DNA of 64,000 bases from Hydrangea macrophylla (taxonomy: Eukaryota > Streptophyta > Magnoliopsida > Cornales > Hydrangeaceae), in assembly GCA_033977485.1 (NCBI GenBank), contig CM066998.1, positions 55,890,274-55,954,273 of the forward strand, given 5' to 3'. Positions within the stretch are counted from its first letter, which is position 1. Each line of letters opens with the position of its first letter. This document shows, piece by piece, positions 45,901-56,205 of the stretch. The translations under genes were made by a program, and so were the position numbers. Below the pieces are notes generated by a model. The model saw nothing but the letters and a program-made list of their open reading frames with translations, had not been told where the DNA came from and did not search any database.

Positions 45901-48900
45901 AAAAATCAATTAATTATCCACTCTATTTTCTTTTCCCGCATATTCACAACCATGTTTTCATTTATTTTCCCTCACAAAATCCATGAACCAAACAGAGCCA
46001 AAATAAACAAATATTAGCATAAAGATTGAACATTTTGTTTTCTGTGCAGAGCATGCTTTCTGTAGCCATACGGGACATTGATTTGTAAAATATAAGCTAG
46101 TTGCAAGAATGGCATACTTCGATTTCAGATAACAAAGTATTCTTAAGAAGAAAGAAAAACGTCAAACCAGAAGAGTAAAGAACATATAAGGTAATAAACA
46201 ATAGTACTCGAAAAAAATTTGAGAGAGAAATGCGTCGTCCAACATACCGAAGAGAAAAGTGTCCAAGCTTTTGTTTTTCATGTACTCGTAAATTAACAAC
46301 TTCTCCTCCCGTTCAATGCAGCAACCCAATAGCCTAACAAGATTCCTGTGCTGGAGTTTGGAGATCAACTTGATCTCACTCATGAACTCTGCTTCGCCTT
46401 GCCCAGAGTGACTAGAAAGTCGTTTCACTGCTATTTCCTGGCCATCCTCTAGCATTCCCTATATATTGTTCCAAAGTTTGAGAGTAAGAAGAACAAGTAA
46501 TAGCCCGTTTGGGTCAGTTTATTTGGGATCATCAATCACTTATTTGAGATTATTGACAGAGTTGAGTCCGTTTGACAAAAACTTGCTATTTTTTGAAAAA
46601 AATAATTTAAGGAAAATTCTCTAAACCCACCGCAATACCAAACAGGCATTTAGTCCTTTCACATTTATCTGGGCAAAACATGCTTAACCAAATCAATGTA
46701 TCACTAACCTTATAAACAGGGCCAAATCCTCCTTCTCCAAGTTTATTTGCATTGTCAAAGTTGTCTGTAGCAACTAGCATCGTATTGAAGTCAAACATTG
46801 GTAGCTCTGATGCCTCCATTTGCACTCCATCATTACCCCATAACTTCTCTTGTGAGGTACATCTTGAAGTTTCAATCGCGCTAGCTGAATCAGAGTCCGT
46901 TATCTTGAATATATACTTCCCTGATACACGTATTGAACATAAAAGAGAATCAAATGGCTTTCCCATTTTTCAGATTATAAAATTAGACTACAGAAGTTAT
47001 AATCTATGAATTGATAAGGCATGCCATGTTTTAAATTAACAAGACAATGCTGAAGGGAAAAAAATAAATGTGCATTCCATAGTGGTTGGAGTAAGATCTT
47101 TGCATGAAGCCATAAATGGTACAAGCACCCAAAAGAAGACGAAAGATTCCCTCTCAAAAATGTTACAAAAGAATCAACGATTAGAATTTTCTGTCATTCC
47201 ATGACACCTGAATTTTCTCCACCAAAGCATTTTGTTCAACCTTTCATCGAAAATAATGAAAATCACGAATTACTTCCGGGTATCTTTTGTGATTATTTGA
47301 CCAAAATATTGTGGAAAAAAACCCTTGTTCAGTGGTACATTAAATGTCCACAGAAAAGAGTTTACATCTCTCTGTTTCATTTTTCCCAAAATTTGAATCA
47401 TTGCCTATAATTTTCAATTTCTTACCTTATTCTAAGATTAGGGGATATATACAAGAAAATCACATTCCTCTCCTCTTCTTCTTTTCCCTCACTAGATTTG
47501 CAAACCAAGTAGAGCCTAAGGTTCTCAAAAACTGTCTTGAGAATCGATCAGTGTCTAACACCAGAGAAATTTTTTGGATATTTATTGGAAATCAAAAAAG
47601 TTTCAAAACCAGTTGGTAGAGGAAAATTCTTTCTGAACCAGAAATGAAAATTTGTGCGTGCAACTCATGCTGGTGAAATGGATTGTTTTACAAATGGACT
47701 ATTTTGTTTGAAGATGGAAAACAACATTGACAATCTCTTTCTTCAGAATAGCTTTCTTAGAAGTTTATGGCTTGTATAGATGAATTATACATCCTACTGA
47801 GATGATTATCACAATATGCTGAATATACGAAGGCACCCATACCTCCTTTGTTCTTTATCCACCTGTGCAAAACATATACGAAGGCACCCAAGAGAAAGAT
47901 ACCAAAAATTGTGGTCAAGCTGATAATGAGTTTTAGTCTATTCCTTCCTGTACCTGCAAGGAAATTAATAACAAACGCACAAATTACAATAAAACCAATA
48001 TGAGGAAAATAATGGATTTTCAGAATCTCCAAAAATTTTAAGACAAAATCAGCGTTACCTAGTTCAGAATGTGCAAGGCGAAGAAAAAGATTCTCCTCGT
48101 TGTATGAAAACTGCTGAATATCTACAAGGTCTTGAGCCCAAATCATACAACCAATCCCAGCCACAAACGCATATGCATTGCAAGAACAGTTATTCAAGCA
48201 CAACTGTTCACAACCCTGTGTATCCCAAATATTGAAAATATAGTCAAAATCATCAGGGAGTTTCATCTTACTCAGCTTCCCAAACCCATCATTTTTTATT
48301 CTCTTGGAGTCTAAGCTACTGTTGTTCTTTCTACATAGAAGTTCAGTTTTCCTTACACACCCACTTGTCCAATTTCCTTTACTCCATTCCTCATTTGACT
48401 TTGGCATAAACCCTTTCAAGCACGCACAAATTGGAGACTGATTCTTATCGCAATACCCAAACGGTCCACAAGTTCCATAAATATCACATGGATTCTCTGG
48501 TGCCTCCCAATTAACATTCCATTCCCCACTGTCTGCAAGCCAATTCATCATCTTAAATGACCCTGCTGGTGTAATAATCATGATTGTGATGAATGAAATG
48601 TTGAATGTGTTGAAAGCGAGATAAGCATCTGGCACTAGGGTCAATCCATTTGCATACCCTTCATCCGCACCATCTATACCTATCATTGTTGTTAAATCAT
48701 GAATCGAAGCGTGAATCGGTTTTCAAAAAATGATGAATCATGAATCATTAGATATCAATTTGTTCAAGACATAAATAATGATATGTATGTGCATACTGTG
48801 TACGAATAAAACACATGTACACTGCTCAAAACGAACATAGTAACAATCTAACACAAGTTTCATGCAATACAAGGCTAAAACTATTGAAAGTTTTCCACTT

Positions 48901-49718
48901 AAAACTTCGAAGTTCAAAATTATGAATCGTGAAAGTATGGAATCGTGGATAGTATCGAGTTGTATGAAACTCAAATTTACTCGTATGAATTGACTTGTGA
49001 ATTGACCGATTCTAACAACCGTGATACCTGTGAACTTCCATCCATCCCATGGTCCACCTCTCCAGTACGGCTTCGAACCATTCCAAGAGAAAGCTTGAGG
49101 TGGCTTTTGTGGTAGAAGTCCCACGACAAATTTTCCCGGCGATGGATCGTCTTCACTTTTCCAGGATGATAGGTACCGTTTCTGTCCTGTTTTTGCATTC
49201 ATTCCAATCATCATTCCTGGTAGAAAAGTGTCACAAGGATAATTAAAGCTATCCCATAGAATCAATTCTGAGATATTATCTTTGAGAATGAACTCTCCAT
49301 TGTCTGAAAGCACAGCAATCGAGTTATTTGACTGGACAGAAGCATTCGTTGACCAAACAGTGTTTTGCTTGCCATCGACGAGTCTCAGATTCTTGTCGAT
49401 CCCAATTACTAAACTTGAAGCAGAGTCTGTTACATCAAGTGGTTTCTCTCTGTTCAACACCCATACAACTCTACGTACAGATACATTCTTGTACCATATC
49501 CCCACATATTGTTTACTGGAATTACCAGGACTGAAGAAACCCAACTCAAAATATTGACCAGCAGAGACGAGAGTTTGACCTACTGAGAGTTGTTGAGATT
49601 GAGTTAAGGTATCAGCTGCAGAGCAATATTGAAATGGAAGGATCAAAACCAACAAGAGCAACATGAGCAAGAAATCACAAGTACTATAACTTTTGTTTTC
49701 AATTCCCACTTTCATCAT
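42930..49718 (-). CDS. S-domain (G-type lectin) receptor-like Ser/Thr kinase, intact
   Basis: Plasma-membrane receptor kinase with an extracellular lectin part. Eight exons join in frame with GT/AG borders: 49718-49028, 48679-48059, 47953-47843, 46920-46709, 46458-46248, 45502-45265, 44281-44131, 43232-42930; total 845 residues, normal for the family. In order: signal peptide (to about 35), B-lectin (about 36-155; GFFSPGN, WVLNRE), S-locus glycoprotein and Cys-rich region (about 230-340; [10 protein letters not shown]), PAN (about 360-425; [10 protein letters not shown]), one membrane helix (about 443-468), kinase with GEGGFG, the Lys of IAVKRL, HRDLK, and DLG instead of DFG. Exon sizes 111, 211, 238 and 151 match the conserved SRK layout, which has seven exons; the extra intron (49027-48680) is a MITE. 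Ligand unknown. A tandem paralog lies at 57036-62493. Confidence 0.88.
43372..43528. mobile_element. Intronic MITE, GGCTTTGTTTGGTTCATGG ends
   Basis: In the last intron of the intact receptor kinase gene. Left end GGCTTTGTTTGGTTCATGGA; the right end is its complement (CCATGAACCAAACAAAGCC). The inner arms are purine- and pyrimidine-rich and pair as a hairpin. The flanking bases 43268-44058 contain further ends of the same type and may be an older copy into which this one inserted. Confidence 0.7.
44890..45180. repeat. Intronic direct repeat of about 70 bp
   Basis: A unit with TACCAACTACTC, AAAGCTTAA and CTGTTAG.GAATGGGCC occurs at 44902-44968 and 45113-45180 in the same orientation, with TTGATACCATGTTAA between them. 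Together with GATTTATGTGGTTCAGCCAAATGCC near 44538 (in pieces) this looks like the remains of a short LTR or TRIM-like repeat in the intron before the SPEY-encoding exon. Identity is uncertain. Confidence 0.4.
45620..45999. mobile_element. Intronic MITE of the same GTTTGG family
   Basis: Left end GCTCTGTTTAGTTTGCGG, right end CCATGAACCAAACAGAGCC. It lies in the intron between the kinase exons 46458-46248 and 45502-45265. The interior is purine-rich with short inverted blocks. Confidence 0.6.
46503..46647. mobile_element. Small intronic MITE, GCCCGTTTGGG ends
   Basis: GCCCGTTTGGGTCAG at the left and the complement of TGCCTGTTTGGTATT at the right. It sits in the intron between exons 46920-46709 and 46458-46248. 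An element with similar ends lies at 50401-50601. Confidence 0.5.
48684..49023. mobile_element. hAT-type MITE acting as an intron of the receptor kinase gene
   Basis: 340 bp with imperfect inverted ends (CATTGTTGTTAAATC; reversed right end CACGGTTGTTAGAATC) flanked by 8-bp repeats ATACCTAT (48676-48683) and ATACCTGT (49024-49031), one base different. Read on the coding (minus) strand, each repeat contains AGGT, so the element is bounded by CAG|GTATCA at the 5' side and GATAG|GTATAG at the 3' side. Removing 49027-48680 restores an uninterrupted reading frame identical in layout to the paralog, where this site (TTCATAG|GTG near 61798) has no insertion. If not removed, a stop is reached at 48738. 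Confidence 0.8.
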
Positions 49719-49854
49719 ATTTTGGCTGATATTGCTAGTCCCTTCTTTTACTATTAGGAGAACAAAAAGAAAAAGACTATTTCACCAGTTTATTATTTTA
49801 TTCCAATTCTTTATTTCCTATTGACTAGAATTTATAAGATGGCCTAATTAGAAA

Positions 49855-50006
49855 CGAAAGCATTTTTGCTCATCCTTGCTCACCAAGGCCACCACTGGAT
49901 GATATGTGTCCTATTCTATTCCCATTTTGCCCCTGCATTATCACCATAAGTAGTGGAATGGGACACATGTCATCCAGTGGAGGCCTGGGTGAGTGAAAAT
50001 GCTCTC
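49855..50006. mobile_element. MITE in the promoter of the receptor kinase gene, 9-bp duplication
   Basis: 152 bp; the arms pair over about 60 bp (left AGCATTTTTGCTCATCC, reversed right AGCATTTTCACTCACCC; CCACTGGATGA in both). It is flanked by perfect AATTAGAAA (49846-49854, 50007-50015), fitting a Mutator-type element. It ends about 137 bp upstream of the start codon at 49718, so it is inside or next to the core promoter or leader. Confidence 0.8.
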
Positions 50007-50400
50007 AATTAGAAAACTGCCTCGATGTCTGGAAATCGAATAGTTCAATTGTCAAAAAAATGATCGAGGGTGCTTCTCTTATTATAAAACCCAAAGAATA
50101 TGCATATTGCTTCCCTGGATGACACTACCAGAATTGGCAAGTGGTGGGTTAGAAGTTTGAAGAGTAAATGTCAATCCTACCCTTTATATCATTATTAAAA
50201 CCAGGTAGGACTTCAGCTGATTCAGACTTACAATAAACAGGAGCCATTTCAAACAGTCTATTTTGAAATTATGTACAATGGGGCATTGTTAAACATAAAC
50301 TGACTAAGTCTAGTCCAAGGTTGCCCTTATCTCTTGCAGCTGGAGTATTTTCAACTCCTAAAAATGAATATCATTTCCAGTATCCGAATCTGAACTAAGA

Positions 50401-50601
50401 ACCCGTTTGGGGTAATATTGGGACGAAGATATTTGCATTGTTGTAACAATTAAATATTTTGGTAAAATGACAAATTTCAATTGAAATGTTTTCCAAAAAA
50501 GCTTCAATTTGCTGCATTTTACATGAACTTAAATAGATTATAAGTTTTGAAAATCTCTCGATAATAGATTATAATCTAAAATAATTAATTACCAAACGAG
50601 C
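50401..50601. mobile_element. MITE, ACCCGTTTGGGGTAAT ends
   Basis: Left end ACCCGTTTGGGGTAAT, right end ATTACCAAACGAGC, with an AT-rich interior. Non-coding. Boundaries are good to a few bases; no clear duplication. Confidence 0.55.
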
Positions 50602-51035
50602 ACAAACTTGAGATCATCTAAAACAAAACAGTGAAACAAAAGGGCAAAGAAGTTACCTTGTGACTTTCATCTTGCATTGGAACATTTCGTCAAACATCTT
50701 CTATGCCAGTTCATTACAAGTACAACTCTCCACTTCATATCTGCTCAAATTTTTTAATCAAAGTCAACTGTTGAGATCTCCTATAAAATATAGTCTCTTG
50801 ACTCTTGTTCTCCTTTTCCTTGTGCTCAAATGGCCAAAGATCGAAATTTTCTCCATGGTACAAGCTTGTGTTAGTTTATTATTCTTTTCCCTAAATTTGC
50901 CTTTCTTAGTGGCTTCGATTGGAATGGTTAACTTGTATAATCCTCCAAAAGTTCAACTCCCACCATCCACAGTGAGAGAGGGCAAATATTGGAAATCACT
51001 GGGATACCAAGTTCACACGTTTAAAACAACAATGT

Positions 51036-51270
51036 TAGGGGAACCAACAAATTTCAGTAACGATCGTACCCACACTCTATGTCTCTTCTAATGGCACTGT
51101 GGATCCACTGAGTTATATTTGAGCCACCAACATATTTCACTAACACTCACACCCACACTCTATCTCTCTCCTAATGGCACCATGGGTCTGCAGTTGACCC
51201 AAAGTGCCACTAAGAGAGAGATAAAGTGTGAGTGTGAGTGTTAATGGAATTTGTTAGTGCATTCTTAAAA
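51036..51270. mobile_element. Foldback MITE, copy 2 of the three-copy family
   Basis: The same design as 1622-1829: arms with CACTCTATCTCTCTCCTAATGGCAC and its complement (AGTGCCACTAAGAGAGAGAT), outer ends near CTAACAAATTCCATTAAC. The left arm has the CACACTCTAT...GGCAC unit twice, the right arm once. Confidence 0.6.
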
Positions 51271-51440
51271 TTTTTGTTGAGTTTGAGTTTTTTGGACTGA
51301 GTACGATGAGGATTTTCCAAAAAATAGGAAAAGGTAATTGGATGGTGACACCACGTAGGCTTGGTGATGTGCTGTCATGTTATATTCAATATTTTCTCTG
51401 ATTGGATAAAGTAAATGACGAAAAAGTAATTGATTTAGTT

Positions 51441-51966
51441 GGGTTAAATACACTTACACCTCTTATAATTTTGTCGATTTTCACTTACCCCTTGTGTTTT
51501 AAATTTTGTCACTAATATCAACATGTTTATACTAAAGTATAGCCGTTAAAATTGCTAACATAGTAAGCTAAAAATGACAAAATTATCCCCAAATTACTCA
51601 CTATAGTGTTTAGACCAGAAGTTGTTTATTTCGATCCATTTAAGGAGAAACTTAGGGTTTTGAATTGGGTAAGGAAAAACCTTTGACCTTTTTTGGAGTC
51701 GTCTTGGCACAGGTCATGTGCTTGACCCAAATCCAATGGCTTAAGATTGATCTCCCTTTTAAAGTGACTTTAAGGGGCAAAAGAGACTTTTCGCCCTTCA
51801 AATTAGGACTCCTAAGTTCTAAACCGTTAAATTGGACGGAAAAGGAAAAAAAAAATGCACGGTTACACTTTGGTTTGAATCACAGGGGCATTAATGCCAA
51901 AATTTAAGGCACAAGATAGTGAGTAAAATCGGTGAAACCAATAATAGGTGTAAGTGTATTTAACTC
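51441..51966. mobile_element. Foldback element, ACTTACACC family, two-ended copy
   Basis: Ends GGGTTAAATACACTTACACC and, reversed, GAGTTAAATACACTTACACC. The inverted similarity continues inward for about 100 bp (CACCGATTTTACTCACT, TTAAATTTTGGCATTAATG against TTAAATTTTGTCACTAATA). The open frame of 80 codons in it is not recognisable. A one-ended relative is at 22364-22680. Confidence 0.7.
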
Positions 51967-52019
51967 TTTGTAATTTTGCTTGTTAAATTAGAATCGTTCA
52001 TCGTTTTCCATTCTAAGAC

Positions 52020-53049
52020 TGATTACACAATCTCCCAACTGACTATCTCGAACTGATTATATCAGCACAACATACCAGTGCTCTTGTTCACCGCTATACC
52101 GCTTTTAAGAACTCTTGCGAGCACCCATACATTCTCCTCATATAACGACTGGTCTATGGATGTATCCATACTCTTGTTCACCGCTTCTAAGAACTCTTAC
52201 TGTTCACCGCTTTTAAGAACGCTTGCGAGTACGATACTTACACAGCTCTGGTAAATATAAATCATGGATGTGCCACAATTACTCTTGTTCACCGCTTTTA
52301 AGAACTCTTACTGTTCACGCTTTTAAGAACGCTTGCGAGTACTGTGCACCCATAATTCTCACGATCCTAATCAAATCCTTGACATACACTTATCGGATTC
52401 AACCCGAGCGAATCATCAGCTCGACTTACACAACCTTGAACATACAAATCCTCTTACTGACTCACTTCTCAGTTATCCAGCACTACCCATTATCATCATC
52501 TCCAATCTATCTCGTTATTGCGTCGTACTATTACTAACATTCCGAACCCGACTACGTTACTCACAATATTATCTCCAAATCTCATTATCGTATCCCAATA
52601 CCTCTGTAATCCATAATATCGCATAATAGGAACATGGAACAACAATTAAACAACTACGCATTATGAATTATAAACTGAAAGCAAAATACATCCATGTTCT
52701 GATATGTTCGATCGATTGAGGTCCTCTCGATCGATTGAGGAAAGGTGATGTTCGAACGATTGAAGTCTTCTCGATCGATCGAAGTTCAAGTGGTCTCGAT
52801 CGATTGAACTCATTTCGATCGATTGGGACTCAGTGATGTTCGATCAATTGAACTCAATTCGATCGGTCGAACTTCGTCTTCCACAGATTCTGCCAGTGAA
52901 CGTGCAGAATGTGCTAGGGGTGTTTGGGTTATAATTAATACGTCCAGAATATGTAAAATATCACAACTAAGTTACCGAGTGAGTTTGGAACTCACCACAA
53001 GTTATAAGGGCGCGTTTGGCTCGGTTGAAAGCTTTCAAGCTTTAGTGGC

Positions 53050-53080
<31 letters not shown>

Positions 53081-53262
53081 TTGCCTCTGTTTCTATCTCT
53101 CTCTGTCTCCTCCCCTCTTGTTCTTCTTCTTCTTCTTCTTCTGTGAGTATATATATAGGTGTGTGTATATATATATACAAGTATGGATGTATATGTATAT
53201 ATATGCATATCAACACACAAACACACACACTCTCTCCCTCTCAAACTCTCTAGTGTTCTGAA

Positions 53263-53297
<35 letters not shown>

Positions 53298-53648
53298 ATA
53301 AGCTGTATATATAGAGAGGGATGAGGGTGCAGGTGGCCGTTTCTGCGAAAAACCTGGGATTCAAATCATTACAAGTTCGATCGATCGAAGTAAGTTCGAT
53401 CGCTCGAAATTGATTCGGCCAGCTTTGATCGATTGAGAAGGGTTTGATCGATTGAAGTGGGGACCACGTATTAAATTCAGGTCAGTAGGGTTTCGATCGA
53501 TTGAACAAGATTCGATCGCTTGAACTATGAAGATGCTCGATCGCTCGAACCAGCTTCGATCGATCGAAGATAAAATTTCATGAATGGTCAAGGGAAGTAT
53601 ATAGAATCTCTCTGTTTTAAATAAATATTAAAAATACAGGGTATTACA
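52020..53648 (-). repeat. LTR fragment of a Gypsy family with GATCGATC palindromes
   Basis: The right end, read on the minus strand, starts TGTAATACCCTGTATTTTT, a usual LTR start, and matches the end at 32602. Inside are two palindrome clusters (52705-52880, 53375-53580), three repeats of CTCTTGTTCACCGCTTTTAAGAA (in pieces; 52080-52340) and microsatellites: (TC)n at 53048-53078, (CTT)n near 53120, TA/GT-rich near 53150-53220, (CA)n near 53263-53294. No element body is attached, so it is a solo or truncated LTR; the left limit is uncertain. Confidence 0.6.
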
Positions 53649-53650
53649 TA

Positions 53651-53903
53651 ATAACTTCCACTAACACTTACTAACACACTTAACCTCTCCTAGTGGTACT
53701 GAGGGATCCGTACTAACACACTCTGTCTCTCTCCTAGTAGTACTTTGGGGTCTGTAACACACTCTATCTCTCCTAGTGGTATTGTGGGTCCGCTGCCGTA
53801 ACACACTCCATTTCTCTCCAGCTGATCCCACAGTACCACTAGGAGAGAGATAGAGTGTGTTAGTAAGTGTTAGTGGAACTTGTTAGTGCCCCTAGTATTG
53901 CCC
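53651..53903. mobile_element. Foldback MITE, copy 3, with an amplified left arm
   Basis: It directly follows the LTR end at 53648. The right arm carries one unit (CCACAGTACCACTAGGAGAG, then TAGAGTGTGTT); the left arm carries about four tandem copies of the complementary unit (AACACACTCTRTCTCTCTCC, then TAGTGGTACT), with period about 40 bp. Outer ends pair through CCACTAACACTTACTAACAC. Confidence 0.65.
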
Positions 53904-54241
53904 AATTCATTAATATTTAACTACTCTCACTCTCTCTCTCTCTGTCTCTCTTTTTTATTAATTATATTAAGCAAATTTTCTATAGCCAATATTCTGCCAA
54001 TTGGCTTAACTATTTATAACACAGCAAGGCATGAGGGAAGATAAAGGCATAAGATCTGAAATTAGAGTGAAAATGATGCAGTTCGATTCAATATAATGTA
54101 ATTTTTTTTGGTTCGGTCGATTTTTACACTCTAGAGATTTTCTAAAAATCGGCCGAACCGATCGGTTCGGTCGGTGCAGTCGGTTTTCTTTCACCCCTAC
54201 GTGAAAATGAGGGTGAGTTAGAGAAAAAGAGAATTGTATAA

Positions 54242-54404
54242 TGGATAATGTTATGCGCGCTTCCCAAATTTTATATTGCAAAGGAGTCCTCAAGACTGTG
54301 GTAGTGTGCCTATTTAAATTTTGAAGTGATCCCACTCATTGTCACATGTGTTGAGTACCACTTGCAATGATACAAAATTTTGAGAATGATATGTATATTA
54401 CTCT
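54242..54404. mobile_element. MITE related to 211-546
   Basis: Left end AATGTTATGCGCGCTTCCCA, reversed right end AATATACATATCATTCTCAA; the arms also share AAATTTTRTATTGCAA. Non-coding. Confidence 0.5.
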
Positions 54405-54440
54405 CTGTATGATTATCGTGGTCTGTGTAATTATGATGTA

Positions 54441-54913
54441 GGGTCAATTATATTTTCACCCCTTGTAGTTGGGTTTATTTTCACTTTACCCCATGTGATT
54501 CAAAAGTGGACATTTAACCCCCTTGTTGTTTTGGACTAAAGTAAATCTACTAAGATTTATCTCAAAATAGCCTCATATGGGAATTTAAGTGTTAAAATTA
54601 GCCCCACATGGAAAGTTAAGCGTCAAAATTCACTGTATAAATGCAGTTAACCCCAAAATTAGCCCTCATAGGGATTACCTGTTAAAAATTTGGCCCACTC
54701 ATGCATTATCTCCATATAGAGGATTAACCCTGAAATTAACGTCACAAAGGGGGCTAAGTGTGTAATATGTGTTTGGCCAATTTAAGAGTTTTTATTAATT
54801 TTGAGGGAAATCTTAACAGTCCGAAAATCACAAGGGATTAAGTGTCTACTTTTGAACCACATAAGATAAAATGAAAATGCACATAACAAAAAAGGGTAAA
54901 ATGTATTTAACCC
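54441..54913. mobile_element. Foldback element, Mutator-like, decayed 9-bp duplication
   Basis: Ends GGGTCAATTATATTTTCACC and, reversed, GGGTTAAATACATTTTACCC, with inverted similarity continuing (GTGATTCAAAAGTGGACA against GTGGTTCAAAAGTAGACA). Flanks TATGATGTA and TATAATATA agree at seven of nine bases. Confidence 0.65.
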
Positions 54914-55504
54914 TATAATATAGTATCAGAAAATCCCACCTAAGGCTAGTAGCAGACCCACTGGAATATAAATTCAACTCAGGCTCTCCCTCTGCACACA
55001 TATGCATTCACAAAGCATATACACAGTACATTCTATCTCACGGTCGCAGTCTAACACATACACACACATACACGTGGAGAGCACACTGGGTACTAGTGAG
55101 TAGTAACCCTAGGGCAGTGATGGGATTTCAATTTTGGTAAATGTTGAATACAATTTCATTGTATCCTTAGATCAAATTGATAAATATAATTTGATATTCA
55201 AATTACTGATTGATCCTTATCTAAGTGATGGGCATGATATTCATGAAGGAAAGGTGCACTGAAGAAGCTAAATTGAGGTGAGAGGGAGAGTGATTTTTAT
55301 TAGGAAAGAGAGAGACGTGGGGTGAGAGTAATTAATGGTAGAGAGATTTGATAGGATACAATGTAAATTAATTATGTATGTAATCATTTTTGGTACACCA
55401 ATGATTGGACGATTTAAAATATTCACTCTTGTTTCAACAGTTGAGATTGAAAGTTAGATTAACAAGAGAGGGATCCACAACCCTAACTTATTATATGGAT
55501 AATA

Positions 55505-56196
55505 ATGTAAATTGCAAATTACATCCTTGTAGTTTTGAGGATTGTGCAAATTGCACTCTATGGTTTCAATTTTAGTAATTCACACCCTATAATTTGAAAA
55601 TTGTGAAAAATCTATCCAATTACAAAATCAAACAAGGACACAATGAGAATATCACATTATTGTCAGCCCAAAATAACCTCATGTGTAGGGACGAACCCTG
55701 GAGTATAATTCAGTGGGAGCAGAAGCTTAGGGTTCAGGAATAGGGCACCGACCTAATTTTTTAATAAATTTTTGGGAATAGAAATAGTATAATTCTATGT
55801 GTGTGTGTGTGTGTGTTTTTTTTTTTTTTTTGTACAAAGTAATATATCCTTTTTAATTCTTTCACGAAAATTACAAAGTAATATATCCTTTTTAATTCTT
55901 TCACAAAAATTTTGTATTATAAGCTTAATTAGTTATTTATATTTATCAATTTCACTTTCTCGGAACTCTATATAGTCTTCTGCTTCCACTGAACTACACT
56001 CCTGGGTCTGCCCTTTGCACATGAGGTCATTTTGAGTTGAAAATAATATGATATTCTCATTGTGCCCTTGCTTTTTTTGTAATTGGGTGAATTTTGCACA
56101 ATTTTCAAACTATAGGGTATAAATTGCCAAAATTAAAACCACAGGATGTAATTTGCACAACCCTCAAACTACAGGGATATAATTTACAATTTACCC
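55505..56196. mobile_element. Foldback element with a second element nested in its loop
   Basis: Arms of about 180 bp pair with few mismatches (TTGAAAATTGTG, ACAATGAGAATATCA, CCTCATGTG and complements). Flanks TGGATAATA (55496-55504) and TAGATAATA (56197-56205) are a 9-bp duplication with one change. In the loop, about 55689-56016, lies another inverted-repeat element with ends GGGACGAACCCTGGAGT and, reversed, GGGCAGACCCAGGAGT, resembling the hAT terminus at 4989. A GT tract and poly-T lie near 55800. Confidence 0.75.
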
Positions 56197-56205
56197 TAGA
56201 TAATA

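Larger units (their letters stand above)
50016..52019. other. Intergenic, MITE-rich
   Basis: No convincing gene. One frame of 143 codons at 50660-51091 has no recognisable domain and runs into an inverted repeat. The stretch holds elements at 50401-50601, 51036-51270 and 51441-51966. Confidence 0.55.

Noticed and set aside
48738..49718. A 326-codon open frame that would end the receptor gene early
   Set aside because: The last 96 codons lie in the MITE and have no family similarity; the spliced model restores the full receptor. Kept only as the intron-retention form.
50660..51091. 143-codon frame upstream of the receptor gene
   Set aside because: No recognisable domain, no paralog, and its 3' part runs into a foldback element; probably chance.
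52992..53364. Open frames of about 80-110 codons on both strands
   Set aside because: They are translations of TC, CTT, TA and CA microsatellites.
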